DNA from: Apis mellifera
Lineage: Eukaryota > Arthropoda > Insecta > Hymenoptera > Apidae
Assembly: GCF_003254395.2 (NCBI RefSeq)
Contig: NC_037652.1
Span: 6,271,501 to 6,335,500, forward strand
Direction of reading: 5' to 3'
Length of the DNA stretch: 64,000 nt
The notes beneath the pieces are model-generated. The model saw only the letters and a program-made list of their open reading frames with translations. It had not been told where the DNA came from and searched no databases. The translations under genes and the position numbers were made by a program. Below, piece after piece: positions 37,481-48,651 of the stretch; the stretch's first letter is position 1, and each line of letters begins with the position of its first letter.

Positions 37481-40400
37481 ATGCAGAATTACGGGCACGA
37501 GGATTACGATTACGGGGCGACGGATGGTGGGCAACAACAGGAGTCAGGTGGCGGTAGAACGTTACCACAGGTGCCGGGAGTGAGGCCCATGGTCGACCCC
37601 CATGCCCACGGCGAGGTCGATCCAAGCCTTTATCCCCAGGCCAAGGAGGCGACGCACAAGATCCGTGGAAAAAGCGACGTGATCGAGTACCTGTTCGGCT
37701 CCGTGGACCAAGAACTGCTCACGGTGAAGACGTTCTACTTCTTCTTCTACTCGGCGTTCGGCTCCCTTTTCCCCCTGATGGGCGTCTATTTCAAGCAGAT
37801 GGGGATGAACGCCGGCCAATGCGGCCTTCTCATGGGGCTCAGGCCTTTCATCGAATTCCTCAGCGCGCCTTTCTGGGGCTCGTTGGCCGACAGGTGAGAA
37901 TTTCGATATGCTCGATATTGTAATTTTGAAAAGTGTTCCAATTATAAAAAGTCTTCCACCCGTGTCTTCTTCTTTTCTTTCTTTTTTTTCCCTTGTTGGT
38001 CGATTAGCAAACAATCTTTCTCAACTCGGTCGCTCGATGTTATCGTGGAGAATATAATATCGCGTGGGTTATGCAGAGTCGAGAGAGAGAATGCTTGAAC
38101 CCTTTATCGATTCGTTGGGCTCGAGGTTAATAAGAATTGCACAAGATCCAAATTTATCCGGGGGGATATATACGATATCGATTTCCTTTGTTTCCTTTCA
38201 GATGGCAGAAGGGCAAGTTGATCTTTCTGGCCTCCCTCTCTTGCTGGATCATCTTCACCCTACCCCTGGCCTTCATGCAACCGCCGGCCACTTCGTGCAT
38301 GGTTAGAAGGAACAGCACGGAATGGTTGGAAGCGCCGAACCCGAAAACTAGGATAGTCAAGCGATCCACCAGCCTCGAGGACTTTTATCGTCAAAACGAC
38401 GAGGAGTGTTTGGAGGTAGCGGAGAACGTGGTGTTCGAGAGATTGCGAAAGGACGCGGATCTGGATCCGTTGACGGCGCTCCGCTCGCAAACGAGGAAGG
38501 AGCACGAGTCCTCTAAGGGAAATTACGAGAGCAAGGACAGGTTTCGAAGGGAGACGCGGCAGGGATCGATCACGACCGAGGACAGCCCTGTCGAGGATCT
38601 CAAGTACAAACAGCTGGTGTTCGAGGAGAACGATCCCGAAGCGAAGACCATCGACTTTGAAACTTTGCAAAGGAAAAACCGTCCCGCCGACGTGCTCGAG
38701 TACAAGCGTTTTCTCAACGTGAGTTTCTTACTTTTCCTATTTTCAAACGTGTATTTCGAGAGAGGATAAGAAGGAACGCGTTTGTTCCAGAATCAACCTT
38801 TGGACGAGGGGAAACCGCCGAAGAAAGCGTACGCGCACACCAAGACCAGGGTGAAACCACCCCCGAGCAAGGTGATGGTGAAACGAGACGCGAACTTGAA
38901 GGAAACTTGGACGGAGAACGATTCGAGCGTGTTGGAGCCCCGGCAACAGTGGTCCACCATGAAGAAACTGCGAAAGATGTCTTCGAACGAGGACGAGGAA
39001 GAGGAAAACGAGAGCGAGGAGGAGGTGGAGCCGCCAATGGTCAGGACGAAACGATACGTGAGGATACCTCACTCTGGCCAGAGTCCCCACACCGTGTCCT
39101 ACGCGGCCAATTACAACGAGCAGGAGAACAAGGGTTGGGTGAAACCTCTGTTCAGCTCGATCGTGTACAGATTACCGGTACGAATCCAAGTCGACTTTCT
39201 CTTCTTTCTTCTTTCTCGAATAATTATTCGAACAATCGATCAATCCATTTGTCCAGGACATCCAAAAAACCTTCTTCCTGCTGTTGCTGCTGGTGATAGT
39301 GGGAGAATTCTTCTCAGCTCCCGCCATCACTCTCGCCGACTCCGCCGTGATCACGTTGCTAGGCGAGGACGCGGATAGGTAAAACGTTCCATCCTGTTTC
39401 CGTCCAGATCTCTTTGCATCTCTCTCTCTCTCTCTCTCCCCCCGCGCAGATACGGCCACCAGCGAATGTTCGGCAGCTTGGGCTGGGGCCTGGCCATGTT
39501 CTTCGTGGGCATCGCGTTGGACCACAGCACCGCCTTCTCCGAGCATCCCTGCGGCCCGGACGCAAGGGAGAAGAACTACACGATCTGCTTCGCCATCTTC
39601 AGCGTCCTCATGGGCGCCGCTCTCATCACCGCGACCCAGATCAACTTCAAATACGATTTCCCGATAGCTGAACCGGTGAGCGATCCCTGATCAATAATAC
39701 GCGAAGCATTGTATCGAGTCATTGCTAATCGTCCAAGTAATTTCACGCAGGAAGTGGAGAAGCCTCCGGCGGAGCCGACGAGGGAGGAACAGCTGCAGAG
39801 CCAACTGTCTCAGCAATTGAATCTACCCAGTCTCCAAGACTCGTCGGCTGCGGTGAATCCAAAGCCGCAGCCTCCCGAAGACAAGGTATATCTTCTCGAC
39901 GATCCTTGAAAGGAGCTTTCGCAATTTTTCTGTGTCAATTTCCAGACGAAAATGTTCGCTCAAACGATGCGAGAGATCCCGGAATGGGTGACCGTGTTGA
40001 AGCAATTCAAGAATCTGAAATGCGCTTCCTTCCTGTTCGTCGCCTGGTTCATGGGCTTCGGTATCGGATTGATCTTCACCTTCCTCTTCTGGCACCTTCA
40101 AGATTACGGCGGGACACCGACTCTGTTCGGCGTCGCCTCTGTCATCAACCATATTTCAGAGATATTCGCCTACTTCTTCAGTTTCAAGCTAATCCGTCAG
40201 ATCGGCCACGTGAAGGTAGCTCAATAATGTGACCTTTAACGCGGTCAACAATTTAAAACACGATTTTTGGGAATTTTTCTTCCACTTGTAATCTCGTTGC
40301 TAAAGCAGAAGCGTGGTTTCAGGTGTTGTGCATGGGACTGGGGGGTAACGTTCTCCGATTCCTCTACATATCCTGGCTCACTATCCCGTGGTGGGTGCTG

Positions 40401-41577
40401 CCGTTCGAATTCATCCAAGGGATAACCCACGCCGCGGTCTGGGCGGCGTGTTGCAGCTACATCTCTCACAACACGCCTCCGCAACTGCGCACGAGCGCGC
40501 AAGGTGTTCTTCAAGGAATCCATCACGGTCTTGGCAGGGGATGCGGGGCTGTGATCGGTGGCATGTTCGTAGATGCTTACGGTGAGCCACTTCCATTCTC
40601 TCTTCGTTCACAAAGAAAGAAAGAAATTCGATATCGATTCGACTTGATAAATTATTATTCGTGATATAGTATAAATAGAATGGGATAGTTGGAGGAGAAG
40701 AAAATTTTCTGAAACAGGGACAACTGCCACGTTCAGGGCTTACGGCCTCATTTGCATCGTGGTCCTCGGCGCGTTCATCTTCATCAACTTCTACAGGAAG
40801 GACACCGGTTTCGTGTCCGAATTGCCCCAAACGGAGGATCCGCATCAGGTAGCCGAGGCGACCCACCTGGCGCCGCACGGCGTACCCAGCAACGCCATCC
40901 CTCGTGCCCTCAGCTCGACCAGATTGCACGAGCTTGCCAATCAGGAGACCGGGTACGGGGCTACTTATCAGACCACGGGCGGAAATCTCGGTGTACCAGG
41001 TGCGAATGGCGGTAAGAACATGTATCTTTGTTATCAATACTTTTGTCTGTCCATTGTTTATCGTGAATAATCGAAGAAACGTCGCATACAGGCCCAGTGA
41101 ACCCGACGAATCCATTTCTGAACAGCGGAGGCGCAGGCGAATATAATTACGGTATGACTGGCAATGGAGGGGACGAGTATATCCGTAGGAGCTTCCAGGT
41201 TTAGTAAAATCATTTCTAACTAAAACGTCTACAAGAAAGACGTTTGTTAGAAAAAAAAAAAAGAAGGAAAAGAAAGGAGAAAGAGAATTAGATAGAGAAA
41301 ACTTCTACGCAAGGCTATACTCTCTGAGCGAAAAACAATTTTTTTTTCTTTATTCCTTTTTCGTTACCCCCTATTACGTTACGACATAATCATCGCCAAT
41401 TGTCTCGATCTGGAAAACGAGATTATATTTAATCCTCTTCGTGTCTTTTTTCCTCCGCAGCTTTACAATGAGGTGATCAGAGAATTGGACCTGTTTAAAC
41501 CACCGCCGATAGTGACCCATCTACACGCTCAACAACCATGCACCAACCCTTTCCATCAGGACGACTACGAGTGGTAA
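37481..41577 (+). CDS. MFSD6-type major facilitator superfamily transporter
   Basis: Eleven exons (37481-37893, 38202-38718, 38791-39177, 39257-39378, 39450-39675, 39751-39885, 39946-40215, 40323-40581, 40718-41011, 41092-41198, 41461-41577) join in phase to 948 residues, longer than vertebrate MFSD6 (roughly 800). TM1 (84-104), TM2 (112-133, followed by FWGSLADR, the MFS loop motif) and TM3 (142-163) precede a charged loop of about 275 residues encoded by exons 2-3. The loop holds an acidic run at 377-390 and a dibasic RTKR at 395-398. The membrane domain resumes at residue 440 (TFFLLLLLVIVGEFF, then ADSAVITLLGEDADRYG), is broken by a Gln/Pro-rich linker near 560-605, and ends with a second helical half (about 612-795). 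The cytosolic tail is Gly/Asn-rich. The family is a membrane transporter/receptor-like MFS branch whose substrate is poorly known. Exon 10 has a weak GTTTAG donor; reading through it stops after one codon. Confidence 0.9.
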
Positions 41578-41880
41578 CAGTCCGGGATGTTCGATCCCAC
41601 TTGAGGTTCGATCAGGATGCTCGTGGAACGTTGGTCGGCAATCGGCCCGTTCACCAGAAGAGAACCAACGAACGAAGGACCAGCTTCGAAGTGCTAGGCA
41701 GAAGAAATTTTTACGGTCAAGCAGGCTAGGTTAATTGAAAACCCTTTGGTGCCTCCTTGGAGGGGCGACGATATCATTCCTTGCATTTTAAATTAGAAAC
41801 TTAAATTTGCTAATTAACTACGGGATGGAAATTATCGCTTTCGACGAATCGATCTCGACGTTATATATAAAGAAGAGAAT

Positions 41881-41886
41881 AATAAA
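41881..41886 (+). promoter_or_regulatory. Polyadenylation signal, MFSD6-type gene
   Basis: AATAAA about 300 bases after the stop, with a second AATAAA-like hexamer about 45 bases further on. Use of these sites is inferred. Confidence 0.5.
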
Positions 41887-43049
41887 AAAAAAATTCGATC
41901 GATAAGTGATCGAAATAGATTTTGAAATAAAAAAATATTGACCGTGATCAATAGAATGACGAAAAGTGCCTGTTCCCCCCGAGATATTGTTGTTAAATGT
42001 ATTATCGAAAGGATCATAATGCGTTATATCGCAAAAAATGAGAAAGATGTTGCGCTCGTTGGGGGCACCGAAGGGTAAATTTCGATCAGATGAGAATCAA
42101 CGTCCGCGAAACGATCCGCGAGACGAAGGCTCCTTGTTGCGAACGATCGAAACTCTCTCGAAAAGAATCTCGAAGGAGAGATCGCCATCCAAGGTTACAA
42201 GATATTTCGTGATTAAGGGCGTGATAACGTGGCACATGAGAAAAATCGGCTACGATATTTTGACAAGCTGGACGTAATAAATTTATACGATCGTTGTGTG
42301 CCACGCGATCGTCAAAGAGAATAAGAATTAAATGACGATGATACGATTTTAATATGTATCTATCTCGCGAGATATACCTGACAACGTGTGTAGTAGTACA
42401 GCACGACACGATCTGCGGGGTCGCTCTCAACGAAAACTCGTTATCCTTGTGCAAAGAAGACTCGCATTCCACGGTATCATTCGAGCTATATATATATATA
42501 TTTTCTGAAAACGAGAAAGATATTCAGATCGATCGAGGAAGAGACTTTTGTTCCAGTTTTTTGTCGACGAGCACGATCTTCTATTTTCAGCGTGAGTTGT
42601 AGAATATTAAAAAAAGGATAGAAAAATGAATATACGTATTAAGACGATGAAACGCTCGCGAGAATGCTCGAGGGAGATAAAATTCCTGGGGGGAGGGGGG
42701 AGAATTAAGACTCGAATCGTACCGTGTCGTCCTTCGAATGCAAGCAGCTCGATGTAATTATTATCGTGTATCTTTGACGTGCAAATCTATTACTCGGCTT
42801 CTCCCTCTTTTTTTCGTTACGAAAAATCTCATCAACGTTGTTAACGCGTTAATCTAATATTCTCGGATGAATCGTAACGAGAATATATATTATATTGTAA
42901 ATACTTATTATCCTCGTTTCTCTCGCGCGTGAATTACAAGCAACTTTCACTCTTCTTCTCTCGTTCACCAACTTCGTTGTTTTCCGTTTTCTATAGGCTG
43001 AACGTTGCTCGTTGCGTGTTGTATCCTGTAAAACGTTTCACACGTATTG

Positions 43050-43061
43050 TAATTATTATTA

Positions 43062-43098
<37 letters not shown>
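43050..43098. repeat. (ATT)n trinucleotide repeat
   Basis: About 15 ATT units with a single ATC interruption. Confidence 0.92.
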
Positions 43099-43101
<3 letters not shown>

Positions 43102-43589
43102 TATAGTATATCAAAGTAGTCTATCAAAGTACAGTTTTATTAAGTAAGCATTAACACGTTTAATCCACGTGATATAGGTGTATGATAATTGTTGATTATG
43201 GAAGAACGATTAAGCGGATCCGTGATAAAAGCGTGGGCCGAAAAACTCGAGATAATTATTATAATTAATATTGCGCATCTGCCCGAATCGACATCGACAA
43301 ATTTATGTTCGAGCCATGTTTCTCGATCGGCTCCTTTATCCTTAATTTTTCCTTTCCGCGGGAAATGTGCCCGCCTCGCTCGATTCTTCTTTCAAAAGCT
43401 TTTGAAATTTGAAAGAGGCGCGTACGTTTGAATCGATCCTTCCGATCGAGGAATCGAGAAATCCAATCCTGATTTCGAGTTTTCCTAAAGTCTCGTTCGA
43501 TTTGATTCGGGTAAACGTGCGCGCGAACAGCCTAAAACGAATCTCATTTCCCGAGGCACAAGCTAGAGCACGTTGATACCTTACATGTT

Positions 43590-43635
43590 CATACACATAC
43601 ACATACATACATACACACATACACACATACACATA
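43590..43635. repeat. (ACAT/ACAC)n repeat
   Basis: Alternating ATAC, ACAT and ACAC units over ~45 bases. Confidence 0.85.
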
Positions 43636-45472
43636 TCATACGCACGTACCTTAACACGAGAGATTTACAAATCGTAAGGCATGCATAGTTTCACAGAGTG
43701 TCACAGAGTGCTTTTTAGCTCGGTATTGCATTAACATTATCGCTACAATTACATTACAATTAAATCGTAATCGTGTATGCGAGTGAACGAGCACGCGTCG
43801 TATACGCAGGGGGGGTGATTGTTTTGTTTACTCGTTTCGATCGTTTCCCCTGGACTGAACACTGGTTTCTTCGAGGACACCTTCCACCGAAATCAAGTAG
43901 AGATAGTAGAACGGCCGTATATGGCCGCAATAATAATCGTAATCGTGTTATCTATTTAATAATCGATGTTATAATCGCGCGATGGAAAAAAAGAAAAAAA
44001 AATGTAAAAAAAACGTGGACAAATATGCACGTGCACGATACACAATGGGGATCACTTATCGATTAATCATCGAAACGCAATATACAGAGGAATGGTCGAA
44101 CAAGCATGGATGGATGGATTCAATATTGGATGGTTGGAAATAATCGGTCGATCATACTCGACTCGACATCATTTTCCGATAATTTGAAACACGGTTTTAC
44201 TTCGTTCGACGTTGCTTCTAGCGGTTTATCATTTGCTTTCGTAGATTTAAAAAGAAAGAGAGAAAAGAAAAAGAAAAAGAAAAAAAAAATAATCGCCGTC
44301 AAGCCTGTTAGATTTGTTACACTGTTACACACGGTTATCCGGTGAAAGGCGTGCTCGAACTAAATACAGATAAGTTATCAGTGATTTGTTTCGCGTTTCT
44401 TCGACGACAAGCTCGCTATTAAAGCTCGAGCACGATTCTCTTGACAAGCATACATTGCAAGTCACTGTCAACAACAAGTCAGTGACAACAATCTTGAAAC
44501 GGTGTATTTCACTCCAAGTCTTCCTACCGCGTAAATTTAAGCGATATTGAAATTTCGGCAACAACTATTCTAAATGTGAATAATGAAAAAAACGTAGGAA
44601 CTGAAGGGATATCGTTATTCGGATATATATTGTAGGGGATTATTGCTACGTCTTACGAATTAAGATTAAATCAATCTTACTATTATCGAAGGAAACACGG
44701 TGGATTTTAATTTTAATTTCACCTCTGTTAATATCTCTTTCTCTCTCTCTCTCTCGATTTTCTTCCCCTTTCTATCTCTTTTCTTCTTCTTCTTCTTCTT
44801 CTTTTTGAGCGACTTTTGCTCGAGCATACTTTTCACCCATATTTATATATTTCGTAACAGCCACCGTAACTAAAATGGAGGATATATATATATTATAGGG
44901 ATGAAAATGCATGAAAAGGAACATTTGGCGAAACTCGATACATATCATATTTGAAATTGACGATTAAGTAAAAGAAAAAAAAAATAAATAAATCGATGTA
45001 ATGTTCGAGGAACAGTCGCTTCGCACGTGGTCGCTTCGTCTCGCTCGATATCGTCGCTCGAACGATCGATAAATTATTCTTTTCGTCCCTGATATTTCTC
45101 GAAAGATAAAGAAATCACGATGAGATCGCGGATCGAGGACACGAATTCAGATCTTTTTATTCTATATTTATGCGTTTATTACAACTATCGTCGCGTGTCT
45201 TTTTTTTACAAGTTGCTTTTTTTTTCTTTTTTCTTTTTTTTCTCAAAAAGTTCTCGCGTTCGACAAGACTGAAGTAGCTCAAATTCGATTCAGTCGTTTC
45301 CGTCGTTTATCGACGAGCTGAAGAGTTCATTGAATTCTCAATGAAAGAAGGCCTGTCGAGGGATTCATGTGCGAAGCGCGATAGCTGTACGATAGGTACA
45401 GCATCATTAATAGACTATTAACAGAAGAAGAATATATAATATACAGTAACGATGTAATTAATATACAGTTTC

Positions 45473-45494
45473 AAAAAAAAAAAAAAAAAAAAAA
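45473..45494. repeat. Poly-A tract
   Basis: 22 consecutive A followed by GA-interrupted A-rich sequence. Confidence 0.9.
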
Positions 45495-47607
45495 GAAAAA
45501 GAAAAAAGATGATGGAATTTTTTTTTATCCTTGCCCTTCGTTCATCAATCTATCTGTTTATATAAATATAAATTCCTAATATATATACATATGTATTTAT
45601 GATATAATATATATATATATATATATTAATATCCAGTATTTATACATAATTACGTTTTAATTTGCGCAAATGATAAAGTGGCATTCAAGGCTGTAAAGCA
45701 AGTAGCAAAAAAGCATGCATTTTAAAAAAAATAAAAAAATAAAAATACTAATTTTCTACAAATTCTACGAACACAACTTGTATTTTCCTATCTGGAATGG
45801 ATATCAAAAATTACAACGCATATGATAATTTATATTTATGCTATCTCTAAAATGACGCAATATCGACTAAAATTTCGAAATGTAACGATAAATACGCATA
45901 TGAACAATTGTAACGATCAAGCATTTTTTATTCTCTTTTTCTTTCCTTAATTTTTCCCCCTCTCTATTTCATTCATTAGATGCATTCTAAAATAGGGATG
46001 ATTGCAAGATAACGACGATAAATATTTGGTAAATAAATGGTAATTTATTTGATATTCTTTGGCCTATATCGATATTACTTATGAATTATAGAGTTACAAC
46101 TAGAGGCACTAGTCAAGCTTAAATTCTAGCCGACTACGAGAGAGATCGTTATTATGATCGATATTTTCTAAAACTATACCTCCCCCGAATACGGAACGGA
46201 GAAGAATCGAAAATCGTGTCAAAGATTGATTAACTAGTACTAATAAAATTAATTAATATGCTATTATGCTCACTCCAAGTTTCTGATCACTGACCACACT
46301 AAATGGTATTTCTATCGGATCAGTGTGTATAATGTAATATATTATCATACATACGTATATATATATATATATATAAAGTGTATACGCGATGTGATTCACA
46401 AAGATAGGTGAAAGATACGGAAGAATCGAGAAAAACCGATTACTTTCTACATAATAAAAATACTATCGTTCTAAAAATTTAAAATACCGTTGTAAAATTT
46501 ACTAATGATTTTTTATGCGAGAAAACGATAAATACGTGAACTTTAAATTTGTCTTTCGTGTCACGCATTTTTGGCGATTTTTTTTTAAAATGTTAAACTC
46601 TTCACCTATGATACTATTTGCGTGTACACCTGCCTTTTCTCTTTTTTTCTCTCTTTCTCTCTCTCTCTTTCTCTCACTCACTCTCTCTTTCTCTTTCTCT
46701 CTCTCGATGCATCACAAATTAATTCCGTAAATACAGTCGATCCAGATTAAAAAGATCATTTTTACGAGCGAAATGCTAATTTGGTTATTTTGGACGAAAA
46801 AGTTAGTATACATACTATATGTAAGTAATTTAAATGCGTGTTCATCAAAGATTAAATTCACATTTAATATATGGCAAAAGGCAAGAAGCAAGCAGCGAAA
46901 TGCGATTATTCATAAAATTTGTTCTTTTATACATGAAGCGCCAAGAACAATTAATCGTCGGTGACATAACGTGTCAATATAAAGAATTATATAAATTACA
47001 TTAAACAATAATAATAAAATTTATTAAAAATAAGCGAACATCGGTTAAATTAGCTTATCTTTGGCATTCGTATCATGTTTGGTTCCGACTTGTTACTAAA
47101 TATTTTTACACCGATGGAATCATTGTTTTCTTTTTTTTTTTTTTTTTTTTAAAAAAAAGGAATGAAACGGAAATACGATATATAATATCGTCAAATAAAT
47201 CTTAATACTTTCTTATATTATAAATAAAATTCAATAATACTATCGTATATGTATATATTTTTTTTTTTTTTTCTTTTTTGAAGATTGATTGCTTCTAATA
47301 CTATATAGTAGGAAATACTGCAACGAAATTAATTTGTACATTTGTCGAGTTTCTCATGCAAAACTGGACCGACACCGGGCAGTGTGTCATTACGGCAGAA
47401 TCGCATTAAGTGTATAATACTGGCACAGTGAGGCAATGATCTTAGGATTCTCTAAACTATTATTAATATAATATATTTCTACACTCACCATATAATTCAT
47501 CCATACTTTCACGCTAATTTCTTAATCACACAGTTCCTCTGTCATTTGTTCCCTATAAAAACCAATAATAACAACGTCGAACTGTCGAGGGCCGATTCTT
47601 TGTCGAC

Positions 47608-47659
47608 GATTATTATTATTATTATTATTATCATCATCATCATTATTATTATTATTATA
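47608..47659. repeat. (ATT/ATC)n compound repeat
   Basis: ATT units, then ATC units, then ATT units again. Confidence 0.92.
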
Positions 47660-48010
47660 AAAAATAATCCAACGCTACAAAATGCTTAAAAAAAGAAAAA
47701 AAAAAAAGAAAGAAAAAAAACGAAGGATTTAAACGAAAATAGACACGAAAGAAATTTAATGCGCCGACAAGGAATCGATTCCTGTCTTATTTCGTTGAAA
47801 CTTCGCAACAAAGTATTTAATTTGCGTTAACAATTCTATACTCGGTCACAGCCTTTAGGGATGTAACTTGATGCACGTTATAATATCACTGTTACTTCTA
47901 AAGCCTAGAAAATACTGCAGGCACGAATAAAAACCCGAGATGTTTTGTCAATTTAAATTTTTTTCCCCTCTATTCACGAGTAATTTAGAGTAATTACCAA
48001 GAGGTATTTA

Positions 48011-48021
48011 CTTTTCTTTTC

Positions 48022-48056
<35 letters not shown>
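48011..48056. repeat. (TTTTC)n pentanucleotide repeat
   Basis: About seven CTTTT units followed by a pure T run. Confidence 0.92.
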
Positions 48057-48651
48057 CCCCATTATTAAATATCCGCTTTAAAAATTTCCGATCGTAAAAC
48101 TGATTTTCAGATATGTGTCAAATATTAAAATTGATCGAATTCAATATATACGCAAATAGTAAATTCACAACGTGTGATCTTTCTTTGCCTGATTCGTGTT
48201 GCGAAATAAAATTTATTTTTTTTTTTTTTTTTTTTTTATACATCTACCAGTCTATAAAATTTGTCGAAATTGACATCACACTAATTAATTAAGATTAAGA
48301 TTATAATTCGAAGTATCGAAAGTTATGATAACCCTATATCTAAACTGAGCAACTATCGAATCGTAAAACCTTCGACGGCTCGAAGACAAGATAACCAGTA
48401 ACCAACAAGGGCTTGCGTTTTTTTTTTTCTTTTTTTTTTTTTACACTCTGAACACACGTTATATACGACAAGAATCGTATAACCAAAATCACCAGACATA
48501 TACGAGAACCTACGATTTATGCTTTACTGATGCCGCATTCTGCCATATCATAACACGCTGAACGAGTGGTCTAGTTTGCAGTAGGAACTACGTAGTCTGA
48601 CAGCCGAAAAACCGTATCATCTGCTGAGATCTTATCATTACCCTGATTTAG

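Larger units (their letters stand above)
41932..48651. other. AT-rich convergent gap between MFSD6 and ADAR
   Basis: The genes on either side both point into this ~6.7 kb gap. I see no coding exon in it. It contains ATT, ACAT, poly-A and TTTTC repeats and many AATAAA/TTTATT hexamers on both strands, so long or alternative 3' UTRs of either gene could extend here. One - strand candidate for ADAR is TTTATT at 48212-48217, about 435 bases past its stop codon. No tRNA or other structured RNA gene was recognised. Confidence 0.5.
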
